DNA of 64,000 nucleotides, taken from positions 124,001 to 188,000 of the forward strand of contig CAWIXN010000003.1 in the NCBI GenBank assembly GCA_963840095.1, written 5' to 3'. The position numbers and the translations under genes are program-made. How positions within the stretch are numbered: the first letter of the stretch is position 1; each line of letters begins with the position of its first letter. The DNA comes from DATBGO01 sp963840095. GTDB taxonomy: Bacteria > Actinomycetota > Actinomycetes > Streptosporangiales > Streptosporangiaceae. Shown here in pieces: positions 7,133-18,172 of this stretch. The notes below the pieces were generated by a model. It was not told the origin of the DNA, did no database searches, and was given only the letters and a program-made list of their open reading frames with translations.

Positions 7133-8713
7133 ATGAGCGGCCACCGTTCCTTTTCCCGACGAGCGTTCATCGGCAGCGCCGCGGCCGCCGTTCCCGCGGC
7201 GGCGGTGACGGCGTGTTCAGCCGGCCCGGGTGCACCCGCCCAGGCCAGCCAGAACACGGCCGCCACCCGGCGGTCCCGGCCAGTGGCCGAGAACGACCTG
7301 CCCGGCGACCGGAACTTTTGGATCACCAAGCTCGGCGCGCCCGACGCGGTCATGGGCTACGCCGCGCAGGCCAGTGTGCTGCCCGGCGAGCCGGTGCAGC
7401 TTTTCGTGTCGACGACCTCCCGCGAGCTCCGGGTGCTGGCGTTCCGCATCGGCTGGTACCGCGGTGACCTGGCCCGCAAGGTCTGGGAGTCCGGCCCGGT
7501 GCGGGGGCACCGGCAGCGGCCGTCGACCCTCATCGCGCAGACCAACACGGTCCACACCGACTGGGGCCCGTCCCTGACCATCCCGACCGACGGCTGGCCC
7601 GCCGGGTCGTACCTGCTCCGGCTGGACGCGGACGCGGGGCAGCGCTACGTGCCGCTCACCGTGCGGTCCGGTTCCGTGGCTGGCAAGGTCGTGATCAAGA
7701 ACTGCGTGGCGACCTGGCAGGCCTACAACACCTGGGGTGGTTACGATCTGTACGTCGGCCCGACCGGTGGCTACAACGACCGCGCGCTGGCCGTCAGCCT
7801 GGACCGGCCCTACGACCAGGAGGGCGCCTACCTGTTCATGGTCTACGAGCGGAAGTTCATCAACCTGGCCGAGCGGCTCGGCCTGCCGCTGGCCTACCTG
7901 ACCAGCATGGACATCGCCAGCGACGCCCACGCCCTGGACGGCGCCAGCGCGCTGATCTCGCTCGGTCACGACGAGTACTGGTCCCCGCCCGAGCGCGCGC
8001 ACGTCACGGCGGCCCGGGACGCCGGGGTCAATCTCGCGTTCCTCGGTGCCAACGCCATGTTCAGGCGCACCCGCCTGGAGCCCACCAACCTGGGCGCAGA
8101 CCGGCTGGTCATCTGCTACAAGACCAGCTATCAGCAGGACCCCATGTACGGGGTGGACAACGCCCTGGTAACCAACGACTGGCGGGAGCCACCTGACCCC
8201 AACCCTGAGTCATCGGTGATCGGCACGCTCTACGAGGGCTTCCCGACCGTCGCGGACTACGTGGTCGCCACCCCGGACGCCTGGATGTTCGCCGGGACAG
8301 GTGCGCGGAAGGGGACCAGGTTCGCGGCCCTGGTCGGCATCGAGTACGACCGGGTCAACCCCGGCTACCCGGTCGAGCGGCCGATCCAGGTCCTCTCGCA
8401 CTCGCCCGTGACCTGCAACGGCGTCAACAGCTACGCGGATTCCGCTTACTACACCCACAGCAGCGGAGCCGGCGTCTTCAACGCGGGCACGATGCGCTGG
8501 GTGGAGTCTTTCGGCGAGCCTCTCTACGGCTGGGGAATCACCAAGGAATGCGGGAAGTTCACCCGCAAAGTGACCGCCAATGTGCTGCGCGCCTTCGCTG
8601 ACGGGCCTGCCGCGCACTCACATCCGGCGCACGACAACCTGGATGCCATGAACGAGTGGCCGGGTGACCCGCTGGCGGCCCAGCACAACCTGTGGCCGCC
8701 GGTGCAGCTGTGA
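7133..8713 (+). CDS. Tat-exported lipoprotein related to the N,N-dimethylformamidase large-subunit C-terminal domain
   Basis: A 526-residue protein with a twin-arginine signal (SFSRRAFIGSAAAA) followed by a lipobox-like AVTAC, so probably folded before export and lipid-anchored. The mature part matches the domain of the dimethylformamidase beta subunit: a beta-sandwich region (about 55-170), then a Rossmann-like domain with WQAYNTWGGYDLY, LTSMDIA and SLGHDEYWS. Those motifs are typical of this group, whose exported members mostly lack a known substrate. ATG 7133 is preferred over 7121 because of the promoter position. It stands 66 bp after ctaB with its own promoter. Confidence 0.75.
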   Translation: MSGHRSFSRRAFIGSAAAAVPAAAVTACSAGPGAPAQASQNTAATRRSRPVAENDLPGDRNFWITKLGAPDAVMGYAAQASVLPGEPVQLFVSTTSRELRVLAFRIGWYRGDLARKVWESGPVRGHRQRPSTLIAQTNTVHTDWGPSLTIPTDGWPAGSYLLRLDADAGQRYVPLTVRSGSVAGKVVIKNCVATWQAYNTWGGYDLYVGPTGGYNDRALAVSLDRPYDQEGAYLFMVYERKFINLAERLGLPLAYLTSMDIASDAHALDGASALISLGHDEYWSPPERAHVTAARDAGVNLAFLGANAMFRRTRLEPTNLGADRLVICYKTSYQQDPMYGVDNALVTNDWREPPDPNPESSVIGTLYEGFPTVADYVVATPDAWMFAGTGARKGTRFAALVGIEYDRVNPGYPVERPIQVLSHSPVTCNGVNSYADSAYYTHSSGAGVFNAGTMRWVESFGEPLYGWGITKECGKFTRKVTANVLRAFADGPAAHSHPAHDNLDAMNEWPGDPLAAQHNLWPPVQL

Positions 8714-8923
8714 TCGCGGCGGTCGCCTGGCACCCCCCGGGCCCGGGCCTGCGGCGACCAGCGGCACCCGGGCTCGCCTGATGCTCCTGACCCGGCCACG
8801 GATTCTGCCATTGTCAGCCGCGAGTCGTATTGTGAGACAGGTAACGCAGAACCATCGCACCCCCCGGGCCGCCGGGGAGCATTTCCGGCCCGCCGGGCCG
8901 AGACCATTCAGCACGGAGGCGGC

Positions 8924-10573
8924 ATGATCCCCCAGCGCAGGGTCCCGCGCATCGCACGATGGGGCGTCCCCGCTGGTGCGGTGGCCCTCACCGGGATAAT
9001 CGCCGTCGGCTATACGGTCGCCGGCGCGCAGGCCGCGCCTGCACTGCCGTCCCGCACCCCGGTCCAGCTGCTCGCCGCGGTCAGCTCAGCCCGGGTGCCG
9101 CCCCCGATGACCGCGGTCATCCAGGAGTCCGCGTCCCTCGGCATCCCCGATCTGCCGAGCTCGGGCAGTGCGGGCGACCCGCTGTCCGCGCTCTCCTGGC
9201 TGTCCGGCACGCACACGGTCCAGATCTGGTACGCGGACCAGGCCCACCTCAGGATCGCGGTCCCGGTGCAGCTGGGCGAGTCAGATATCCGCCGCGACGG
9301 TCGCGACGTCTGGTACTGGAACAGCCAGACCAACCAAGCGACCCATTACGTGCTGCCTGCCCAGGCCTCCGCCTCATCCCCGGACAGCAGCTCAGCGGCC
9401 CTCTCCGGGACTGCACCCACCCCGCAGCAGGTGGCCAAGCAGCTACTCGCGGCGGTGGGGCCCACGACCAAGGTCGGCCTCCAGCAGAATGTCATGATCG
9501 CCGGCCAGGCGGCTTATCAGATCTCGCTGGCGCCCAAGGCCAGCGGATCGCTGATCGGCCAGATCAGGATCGCTATCGACGCCCGGCAGGCGCTGCCGCT
9601 TCGGGTGCAGATCTTCGCCCGCGGCGCGAGCAGCCCCGCCTTCCAGGTGGGCTTCACCTCGCTGCAGTTCGGCACGCCCTCCGCAGCCAACTTCGCCTTC
9701 AGCCCGCCGTCCGGCGCCAAGGTCAACACGGTCACGGTGCCCGCCGGGGTCGGCCCGGGCGCGCTGGCCCGCATTACCGCGGGCGTCAGCGTCAGCGCCG
9801 GCGCCAGCAGCAGCATCAGCAGTAGCAGCGGCAGCGGCGCCTTCAGCAGCAGGCTCACTATTAGTGCGCCGACGCCTCAGCAGCTCCTCAAGATCATGAA
9901 GGCCCGCCGCTCCATGGTGCTGAGACGGCTGCCCACCGGCGCTCCGGTGATACCGGCGATCCCGGGCGCGGCACTGCGGATCATGCGTGAGAACTTCGTG
10001 GCGCACCTGCCCAAGAGCATGAGCGCCGCGCAGCGCCAGGCCGCGCTGAAGAAGTTCGAGCAGGCCATAGAGCGCGCACGGGCCCTGCCGCGGCCGGCCG
10101 GCGGCCGGGTTGCCTATGTATCAGGCAGCGTGCCGCTCGGACTTGGCGCAGTGCCCGGGCTCGGGTTGCCGTCTGCCGGGGCGCCGACCGTGCTGGGCAA
10201 GGCCTGGCTGACAGTGCTGGCGTTCTCGACCAACGGCACCGCGAACCAGCTGCCACAGCTGCTGGTCCCCGGGAAGATCGTGCACATCGGTCCGGGGAAG
10301 GTCGAGCGCATCCCGGCCGGCAGTGCCCTGCGCGCCTCGGTTCACGGGCAGACGCCGGTCCAGGCGGCTATCGCAGCTCCGGGGCCGGTCGGCCAGGACC
10401 TCGCGATCCTCGGGGTGCTGCTGCGGACGGCCACCGCGGTCCACGGCTCGTGGGGCAGCGGCAGGCTGCTGACCACCGGCCTGATCTCGGTGCTGATCAC
10501 CAACAACGGCAAGGTCCTGGTCGGCGCGGTCACCCCGGCGGTGCTTTACGCCGATGCCGCGCACCTCAAGTGA
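8924..10573 (+). CDS. LolA/MucB-like secreted protein with C-terminal extension
   Basis: The 549-residue protein has an N-terminal signal or anchor (residues about 10-35). Residues about 60-270 resemble LolA/RseB-like folds found in actinomycetes (DVWYWNSQTNQATHY, followed by a DARQALPLRVQIFARG-type strand). A Ser-rich linker (about 285-305) joins a second region of about 240 residues with no clear family. Start ATG has cggaggcgg upstream. The gene overlaps an ABC ATPase by GTGA, the known actinomycete arrangement of LolA-like protein, ATPase and permease. It may bind a lipid or sense an envelope signal for that transporter; this is inference. Confidence 0.7.
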   Translation: MIPQRRVPRIARWGVPAGAVALTGIIAVGYTVAGAQAAPALPSRTPVQLLAAVSSARVPPPMTAVIQESASLGIPDLPSSGSAGDPLSALSWLSGTHTVQIWYADQAHLRIAVPVQLGESDIRRDGRDVWYWNSQTNQATHYVLPAQASASSPDSSSAALSGTAPTPQQVAKQLLAAVGPTTKVGLQQNVMIAGQAAYQISLAPKASGSLIGQIRIAIDARQALPLRVQIFARGASSPAFQVGFTSLQFGTPSAANFAFSPPSGAKVNTVTVPAGVGPGALARITAGVSVSAGASSSISSSSGSGAFSSRLTISAPTPQQLLKIMKARRSMVLRRLPTGAPVIPAIPGAALRIMRENFVAHLPKSMSAAQRQAALKKFEQAIERARALPRPAGGRVAYVSGSVPLGLGAVPGLGLPSAGAPTVLGKAWLTVLAFSTNGTANQLPQLLVPGKIVHIGPGKVERIPAGSALRASVHGQTPVQAAIAAPGPVGQDLAILGVLLRTATAVHGSWGSGRLLTTGLISVLITNNGKVLVGAVTPAVLYADAAHLK

Positions 10574-11721
10574 ACCCAGGCCCGGGCCAGGATGGCCAGG
10601 CAGACCAGATCAGCTTCGGCCCGGCGAGCGAGGCCGATGACGACCCCGCCCGCTCCGGCCCGGCTAGCCGCGACACAGCCAGGTGGGCCGGAACCGGGCA
10701 GGCTGGCGCCGGGCAGATGGCGGGCGGGTGGGCTGGAACCGGGCCGACCTGGGCCGGGCAGGCCGGAGCAGGGTCAGGGGTCGGAGCGGGGGCAAGCCTG
10801 GCCATCGCGACTAGCGGGCTGACCAAGCGCTTCCGCAGCCAGCTGGCCGTGGCCGGGATCGATCTCGCGGTCCCGCGCGGATCGGTGTACGGGTTCCTCG
10901 GCCCGAACGGCTCAGGCAAGACCACCACGATCCGGATGCTGCTCGGCCTGATCCAGCCGACCGCCGGCAGCCACGAGATGCTCGGCGAGCCGATGCCAGG
11001 CGGTGTCAATAAAGTGCTGCCCAGGGTGGGGTCGCTGGTGGAGGGTCCGGCGTTCTACCCGCAGCTGTCCGGTCGGGCCAACCTGGCCAGGCTGGACGCC
11101 GCCGACCGGACCGCCAGCCGGCGCACCGCCGCGGCCCGGATTGACCAGGCGCTGGACCGGGTCGGCCTGCTGGCTGCCGCGGGCAAGCGATTCCGTGCCT
11201 ACTCCCTGGGCATGAAGCAGCGGCTCGCGATCGCGGCCGGTCTGCTGCAGCCGCGCGAGCTCATGATCCTCGATGAGCCGACCAATGGCCTGGATCCGCA
11301 AGGCACCCGCGAGGTCCGTTCCCTGATCAGGGAGATCGCCTCCGAGGGCACCACCATCTTCGTCTCGTCGCACCTGCTGGCCGAGGTTGAGCAGATCTGC
11401 TCGCACGTGGGCGTGATGCGGGCGGGCAAGCTCGTCTTCGAGGGCACGCTCACGGACCTGCGCGGCGGGGGCGCGGAGCGGATCATGGTGCGCACGCCCG
11501 ATGTCGCCGCCGCCGCCAGCGTGCTGGCCAAGCTCGGGCTTACCGACGTCCGCACCGCTGAGCTGGAGGTCAGCGCCGAGCTGGGGACCGAGCGGCCGGA
11601 AGCCATCTGCGCTGAGCTCGTGCACGCCGGCGTCCGGGTCGCCGGGCTGGCCACGCCCCGGCCGAGCCTGGAAGACAGGTTCGTCGAGCTGACCGGTGAG
11701 GGTTTCGATGTCAACGGCTGA
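10570..11721 (+). CDS. ABC transporter ATP-binding protein
   Basis: A 383-residue ATPase of the CcmA/DrrA type. Walker A is GPNGSGKTT, the signature region SLGMKQRLAIAAGLL, and Walker B LMILDEPTNGLDP. The first 75 residues or so are a Gly/Ala/Trp-rich low-complexity extension before the domain begins at SGLTKRF. GTG 10570 overlaps the upstream stop (GTGA) and is chosen for coupling; a later start near 10717 would remove most of the extension. It pairs with the overlapping permease gene. Confidence 0.88.
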   Translation: MNPGPGQDGQADQISFGPASEADDDPARSGPASRDTARWAGTGQAGAGQMAGGWAGTGPTWAGQAGAGSGVGAGASLAIATSGLTKRFRSQLAVAGIDLAVPRGSVYGFLGPNGSGKTTTIRMLLGLIQPTAGSHEMLGEPMPGGVNKVLPRVGSLVEGPAFYPQLSGRANLARLDAADRTASRRTAAARIDQALDRVGLLAAAGKRFRAYSLGMKQRLAIAAGLLQPRELMILDEPTNGLDPQGTREVRSLIREIASEGTTIFVSSHLLAEVEQICSHVGVMRAGKLVFEGTLTDLRGGGAERIMVRTPDVAAAASVLAKLGLTDVRTAELEVSAELGTERPEAICAELVHAGVRVAGLATPRPSLEDRFVELTGEGFDVNG

Positions 11722-12646
11722 TCCCGGCCCCGAGCCGGGCGACACCGCAGTCAGGCAGCTGGGTCACCCTGGTCGCGAGTACCACCCTGAGCTGGCGGAT
11801 TACCCGGCGACTCCCGTTTATTCCTGGCTCCGGATGCTTGGGTCCGAGCTGCGTCTCATATTCGGCCGCCGGCGCAATCTCGCCCTGCTCGCCGTGCTCG
11901 CCGCGATCCCCATCCTGATCGCCGTGGCGCTGCGGCTGCAGGGGTCGCCAGGCGGCGGGGGAGGCGGCGGGGGCGGCCCCGCGTTCTTGTCCCAGGTGAC
12001 TGGCAACGGCGTCTTCCTGGCCCTGGCCGCGCTGACCCTGCTGCTCATCCTGGTGCTGCCGCTGGCCGTGGCGGTGGTGGCGGGGGACCTGATCGCCGGC
12101 GAGGCTGGGCTCGGCACGCTGCGCTACCTGCTGGCTGTCCCGGTGGGCCGGACCAGGCTGCTGTGCATCAAGTACGCCGCCGTGGTCATCTTCGGCGTGG
12201 CCGCCTGCCTGCTGGTGTCGGTGGTGTCGCTGGCCGTCGGCGCGGCGCTGTTCCCGGTCGGCCCGGTGACGCTGCTGTCTGGGGACACGGTCCCGCTGGC
12301 CGACGGCCTGCTGCGGCTGCTGCTGGTTACGTTGTATGTGGCCGCGGCGATGGCCGCGCTCGGGGCGATCGGCCTGGCGGTCTCGACGATGACCGAGCAC
12401 GCGATCGCCGCGATGGCCGCGATCCTGGTTATCGTGGTCGGCAGTGAGGTTGCCGATAGCGTTTCGCAGTTCGCCGGGATCCACCCGTTCCTGCCGACTC
12501 ACTTCTGGCTATCGTTCGATGCGCTGCTCCGTATGCCGATCGACTGGACGAGTGCGGTACACGGGCTCCTGTCGTTCGGCGTCTACCTGGTCATCTTCGG
12601 CTCGATCGCCTGGGCCCGGTTCACTACCGCGGATGTGACCAGCTAA
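11708..12646 (+). CDS. ABC-2 type transporter permease
   Basis: A 312-residue protein with six hydrophobic segments after a cytosolic N-terminus of about 45 residues, typical of single-gene ABC-2 permeases. A nine-glycine run interrupts the first external loop. ATG 11708 overlaps the ATPase gene by 14 bp. Together with the LolA-like protein and ATPase it forms an exporter of unknown substrate. A longer start at GTG 11696 is less likely. Confidence 0.85.
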   Translation: MSTADPGPEPGDTAVRQLGHPGREYHPELADYPATPVYSWLRMLGSELRLIFGRRRNLALLAVLAAIPILIAVALRLQGSPGGGGGGGGGPAFLSQVTGNGVFLALAALTLLLILVLPLAVAVVAGDLIAGEAGLGTLRYLLAVPVGRTRLLCIKYAAVVIFGVAACLLVSVVSLAVGAALFPVGPVTLLSGDTVPLADGLLRLLLVTLYVAAAMAALGAIGLAVSTMTEHAIAAMAAILVIVVGSEVADSVSQFAGIHPFLPTHFWLSFDALLRMPIDWTSAVHGLLSFGVYLVIFGSIAWARFTTADVTS

Positions 12647-12676
12647 TACACCCCCAGGCCGCGCCGGTCACGGGTC

Positions 12677-13165
12677 TCACCACACACCGAACAGGTTTGA
12701 GGTGTCGTATTCAGCGTCGATGCCACCCGCGTACTGGTTGGCCCACAGCTCTGCCTCGGTGATATCGGCCCCGAAGTTGTTCTTCAGATCGGCGACCAGC
12801 GCGGCGGGGGTCCACTGATGATTGTCGAGCGTGGCGATCCAGAAGAGCCGCGGAAGGCCGGCGGTTCGCTCGATCGCCAGTTGTGCATTTGAGCGGTTGC
12901 AGTAGATCCGGGCCCTTTTCCCCAACGCCTTCCGCTCTGCGGCCCAGGCCCGCAGCTGCCCCGGATCGTCATAAACGGGATTCAGCTGCTCGAAGTCGGC
13001 GATCCCGGCAGTCCTGGCGACCTGCGCGCCGCCCTCGATGGTGATCCAGCGGATGTACGGGTAGGGCTCATCAGGCGGCGCCGCGTATTTCCCGTCCCGG
13101 TAGAGAGCGACATGAGTGGCGCCGGGCGGGAACGTCCGGGCCGCCGAGTCATAGAACTTGATCAT
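12677..13165 (-). CDS. Small GH25-like (lysozyme-fold) hypothetical protein
   Basis: The 162-residue protein starts at ATG 13165, preceded by aaaggagcg; the longer frame to 13390 lacks such a site. It opens with MIKFYDS and shows THVALYRDG, RWITIEGG, RIYCNRSN and LWANQYAGG, a layout like shortened GH25/DUF1906 TIM-barrel proteins found in actinomycetes and phages. No signal peptide is visible, so secretion is doubtful. Family membership is tentative and catalysis unproven. It is convergent with the ABC permease gene. Confidence 0.55.
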   Translation of the reverse strand: MIKFYDSAARTFPPGATHVALYRDGKYAAPPDEPYPYIRWITIEGGAQVARTAGIADFEQLNPVYDDPGQLRAWAAERKALGKRARIYCNRSNAQLAIERTAGLPRLFWIATLDNHQWTPAALVADLKNNFGADITEAELWANQYAGGIDAEYDTSNLFGVW

Positions 13166-13429
13166 TTTTCGCTCCTTTAACGCGCTGCATGGCCGACCAA
13201 CATATCCCATCAGCAGGCGGCAGATCCGCCCGCAGAGGACCCAGACGTAACCGGGCAGCCAACCCCGCCAGGGAATGACGCGGCCGCGCCTCATGATTGG
13301 CCGGGCTTCGGTCAGCTGCCCATCTGTGCCGGCCGTAATCTGCCGATGCCTGATCCGCTTCTGACGCAAGCCACCGGCGGAGTGGACCACACGGCGCCTG
13401 GCCGGCCCGGGCGAGCCAGGCTTGCGCGG
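13166..13429. other. Intergenic region without an identified gene
   Basis: About 260 bp between two minus-strand genes. It holds the ribosome-binding site of the GH25-like gene at its left edge. Longer frames read through it but show no family motif. Confidence 0.5.
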
Positions 13430-15163
<1,734 letters not shown>

Positions 15164-15364
15164 ACGGTCATGGTCTCAGGTCCGCGGCTGCAGTCTCGTC
15201 CGATCCGGCCCGCCAACTCTGGCCGACGGGCACGAAAACACGGGACCAACGACCCTGGGCGCTGTCCTTCGGGTCAGCCATTCTGTCTCCCGGTATTTTC
15301 GCGGCGCGCCACGTGACCAGGAATGCGGCCAGGTCATCTAATTGCGTTCGGCAGCCGTGTCTGC

Positions 15365-17219
15365 CTAGGACGGCTCTGAACAACCTTGTTCTGGCGGGGC
15401 CGCTGTCTGGCTGTTCTGCGGCAGGCCGGCCTGCTGGCTGGCCTGGCGGGGTGCCGGGGCGGGCGTGACGCCCGCTGGGCGGGCGCCGGGATGGGCTGTG
15501 GTTTCCGGGGCGGAGCCGTTGGGGCGGCGGGCCGGGCGGCGGCCGGGCCGGTCAGGCCAGGGCCCAGGTTCCGCCGGTGCGGGTAAGGCCGTGGCGCAGG
15601 AGGGTGCGCAGGTTGATCGCGGCGGTCCGGTTGCGGAGCCAGGCGCTGTTCTTCGCGGCGCCGATGTAGCGCAGCCGGATCCGGCGGCCGTTCTGGGTCG
15701 AGGTCCAGGAGATGACGCGCTCGATGGCCGCCCTGGTGGGGTATTTCGCCCTGAATTCTGGGGTGCGGGCCTGCGCCCGGGCGGCGCGGAGCAGGTCCTC
15801 GCGGGGGTGGATGGTCATCGACCGGCCGCCCGCGGCGGTGGTGCATCTGTCCCGCAGCGGGCAGCCGGCGCAGGCCGCGCCGAAGGTGACCGTGCGCTTG
15901 GGGGTCATGTGCCTGGTCACGCCCGCGGGGCAGGTGACTGTGCCGGCCGCCTCGCTGATGGTGAAGTCGTCGATGGTGAACCCGCCCGGCACGGCGGGGC
16001 GCAGCGGCCCGGGCTTGATGATCGTGTCGCATCCGGCGTCGCGGTAGGCGGCCCGGGCCTGGCCGCTGCCGTACGCCGAATCGCCGTAGACCTCCGGCCC
16101 GCCGGGCTCCGCGTCATCACCTTCGCGGAACCGGTCGCGGGCGGCCATCGCCGCGCCGTTCTCCGCGTCGGTGCTGCCCGGCCCGGCGGCCATCGTCATC
16201 TCCGCGTCGGTGACCAGCCCGGTCTCCGGCTCCGCCGCCAGGTGCGCGCGGAACCCGTCCCGGCGCACCGACTTTGACTTGCGGGCGTGCCGGGCCTGGA
16301 CGTCAACGGTGCTGATCACCCGGTCCCGGGCGACTTTCCGCGCTATCCGCCACCGCCCGTCCGTCCCGTCGGAATCCTCCGCCGGCTCGACGTCCTGCCC
16401 GGCCACCAGCGCCAGCAGGCCCAGCGCGCCCGCCGCCGCCTCATCGCGCTCCGGGGCGCCCGGCCCGGCCAGCTCCGCCAGGACCGCCAGGGCGTCATTG
16501 ACCAGGTCACTGACCAGGGAACGCTTCGCCTCCGGGTCATCCCAGTCGATCACCGGCTTGCCGGGCTTCGAGTAGCCCAGCCGGCACACCCGGCCGATGA
16601 CCTCCGCCCCGCCGGGCACCACCCTGGCGACCTTCCGGATCGCGGCGACCAGCTGGGTCACCGTGTCCTGCGTGGCCACCGCGTCATCCAGGACCGTCGA
16701 GTCCACGCACCGCTTCCGCCGGCCCCGGAGGATCCCGGTCGCGGCGATCACCTCCGCGACCGCGTCGAGCACCCGGTCCGGGCGCTCCGACCTCGCGATC
16801 CGCCTGCGCCAGTACACCAGCGTGGAGGGGTCGAAGCTGACCTGATCCAGCGCCCGCCCGCACGCCACCTTCCACCGCAGATCAAACCTCAGCGCGTCAG
16901 CGGCCTGCCCATCAGACAGGTCATACAGCGACTGCAGCACCAGCACGCCGCCGACCAGGTCCGCCGGCAGCGACGGCCGGCCCGTCCGCGACGAGAACAG
17001 ATCCGCCGTGAAGCTATCCGGGAACAGCTCCCGCCGGTGCTCCGCCAGGAACGCGAACACGCTCCCCGCCGGCACCAGATGCCCCGCCAGCATCTCCGCG
17101 TCCAGCAATTCCCGGTCCGGCCGTGACTCACCCTGCATGAACCCATCGTCCCAGACCATCGAACACACTGCCGGCAGAAACACCGGCCCGGGGCTACGAG
17201 TTATTCAGACCCGTCCTAG
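15365..17219 (-). mobile_element. IS1182-family insertion sequence with inverted ends and CTAG boundaries
   Basis: The left end reads CTAGGACGGCTCTGAACAAC at 15365 and the reverse complement of the right end reads CTAGGACGGGTCTGAATAAC ending at 17219: 18 of 20 bases match. CTAG occurs at both outer edges (15365-15368 and 17216-17219), as a 4-bp target duplication or part of the palindromic end. The element is about 1.85 kb with one transposase gene. The right CTAG contains the TAG stop of the neighbouring SRPBCC gene. Confidence 0.88.
15552..17138 (-). CDS. IS1182-family transposase
   Basis: A 528-residue DDE transposase that appears intact. The N-terminal part (LFPDSFTADLFSSRTGRPS, SLYDLSDGQAADALRFDLRW) is the IS1182/DUF772 region. 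Catalytic positions are in VDSTVLDDA, VYGDSAYGSG and RAAIERVISW, and a Cys cluster CAGCPLRDRC lies before the last. The start is set at the Met of MQGESRPD, matching relatives known to me; the frame extends to 17183. Confidence 0.9.
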   Translation of the reverse strand: MQGESRPDRELLDAEMLAGHLVPAGSVFAFLAEHRRELFPDSFTADLFSSRTGRPSLPADLVGGVLVLQSLYDLSDGQAADALRFDLRWKVACGRALDQVSFDPSTLVYWRRRIARSERPDRVLDAVAEVIAATGILRGRRKRCVDSTVLDDAVATQDTVTQLVAAIRKVARVVPGGAEVIGRVCRLGYSKPGKPVIDWDDPEAKRSLVSDLVNDALAVLAELAGPGAPERDEAAAGALGLLALVAGQDVEPAEDSDGTDGRWRIARKVARDRVISTVDVQARHARKSKSVRRDGFRAHLAAEPETGLVTDAEMTMAAGPGSTDAENGAAMAARDRFREGDDAEPGGPEVYGDSAYGSGQARAAYRDAGCDTIIKPGPLRPAVPGGFTIDDFTISEAAGTVTCPAGVTRHMTPKRTVTFGAACAGCPLRDRCTTAAGGRSMTIHPREDLLRAARAQARTPEFRAKYPTRAAIERVISWTSTQNGRRIRLRYIGAAKNSAWLRNRTAAINLRTLLRHGLTRTGGTWALA

Positions 17220-17785
17220 CTGCGGCCGCCGCCTGCGGCGCTGCGACGAGCCCGCGGATCGTAGCCGGGCGGCGGCCCGACGGCAGCCGCCTCCGGGCCG
17301 AAGGACCCGACGTAGTCAGCGTGCACTTCGAGCCACCGCTCGCCAGGCGGCGACGGCGGCCGGCCGTCGAGATAAGAGCCGAGCTGGTCGAGGCACTCGT
17401 GCCAGCCGGCGGCGGTCCGCGCGGCCGTGCCGAGGTCGTCGATGGTGTCCAGGAGGGTGAGCGTGCTGCCGCCCGGTCGTGGCTCGACCTCCAGGCGGAT
17501 CACGTCCGTACCCCAGCGGAACTCCAGCAGTGCGGGCGGTACGCAGGCGAGGACCTCCCCGCCGAAGCCTGGGCCCGGGCCCTCGGTCTGTGAGAACGTC
17601 AGCGCGGCGCCGACGACCCACTCGCCGGTGATCCGCTGCGGGAACCACGCCCGGAGGTGCGCTGGCTCGGTGATCGCCCGCCAGACCTTCTCCGGCGGGT
17701 GATCCAGAGGTCGGGTGAACCGAAGCCGCCAGCGCCCGTCAGCCTGCTCCAGCGTGCCCATCGCCTGCTTGCCTGCCACGCTCAT
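17216..17785 (-). CDS. SRPBCC/AHSA1-domain protein
   Basis: A 189-residue protein with an AHSA1-type START-like fold (FTRPLDHPPEKVWRAITEPAHLRAWFP-like N-terminus, closing WHECLDQLGSYLDG helix). Such proteins bind hydrophobic ligands and often pair with ArsR regulators, as here: the gene overlaps the arsR-like gene by 4 bp. The TAG stop lies within the CTAG edge of the IS element; if CTAG is a target duplication the C-terminus is native. Ligand unknown. Confidence 0.85.
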   Translation of the reverse strand: MSVAGKQAMGTLEQADGRWRLRFTRPLDHPPEKVWRAITEPAHLRAWFPQRITGEWVVGAALTFSQTEGPGPGFGGEVLACVPPALLEFRWGTDVIRLEVEPRPGGSTLTLLDTIDDLGTAARTAAGWHECLDQLGSYLDGRPPSPPGERWLEVHADYVGSFGPEAAAVGPPPGYDPRARRSAAGGGRS

Positions 17786-18111
17786 CCGCCTGTCCTCCGA
17801 TCATCGTCGTCCATCTGGCCGAGGTGGGATTCGAGCTTGTCCAGGCTCGCGGCCCAGGCCTGCCGGTAGGGGGCGAGCCACGCGTCCAGCTCGCGGAGCG
17901 GGCCAGGCCGCAGCCGGTAGAGCCGGCGCTGCTCATCGACGCGCGCCTCGACCAGCCCGGCGTCGCGCAGCACCCGCAGATGCTTGGAGACCGCGGGCTG
18001 GCTCAGCGCCGTCGCGGCGACCAGTTCGCCGACCGAGCGCTCGCCGTCGCGGACCAGATCAAGGATCCGGCGCCGTTGCGGCTCGGCGACCACCTCAAAG
18101 ACTGTTGTCAC
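17782..18111 (-). CDS. ArsR-family transcriptional regulator
   Basis: A 109-residue winged-helix protein (EPQRRRILDLVRDGERSV, then LSQPAVSKHLRVLRDAGLV as recognition helix). No metal-binding cysteines are seen, so it belongs to the non-metal ArsR type linked to AHSA1 genes. GTG 18111 is chosen because a promoter places the transcript start at this codon; the frame opens at 18147 inside the -35 element. It probably controls itself and the coupled SRPBCC gene. Confidence 0.87.
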   Translation of the reverse strand: MTTVFEVVAEPQRRRILDLVRDGERSVGELVAATALSQPAVSKHLRVLRDAGLVEARVDEQRRLYRLRPGPLRELDAWLAPYRQAWAASLDKLESHLGQMDDDDRRTGG

Positions 18112-18117
18112 GCTCGT

Positions 18118-18147
18118 ACTATGCTTGATCGGGCATATAACTGTCAA
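18118..18147 (-). promoter_or_regulatory. Promoter of the arsR/SRPBCC pair (leaderless)
   Basis: On the minus strand TTGACA (18142-18147) and CATAGT (18118-18123) are separated by 18 bp. The first nucleotide expected in RNA falls at GTG 18111, with no ribosome-binding site, pointing to leaderless translation. Confidence 0.6.
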
Positions 18148-18172
18148 GGCATACGCCTCGCCTGGCCCATGC

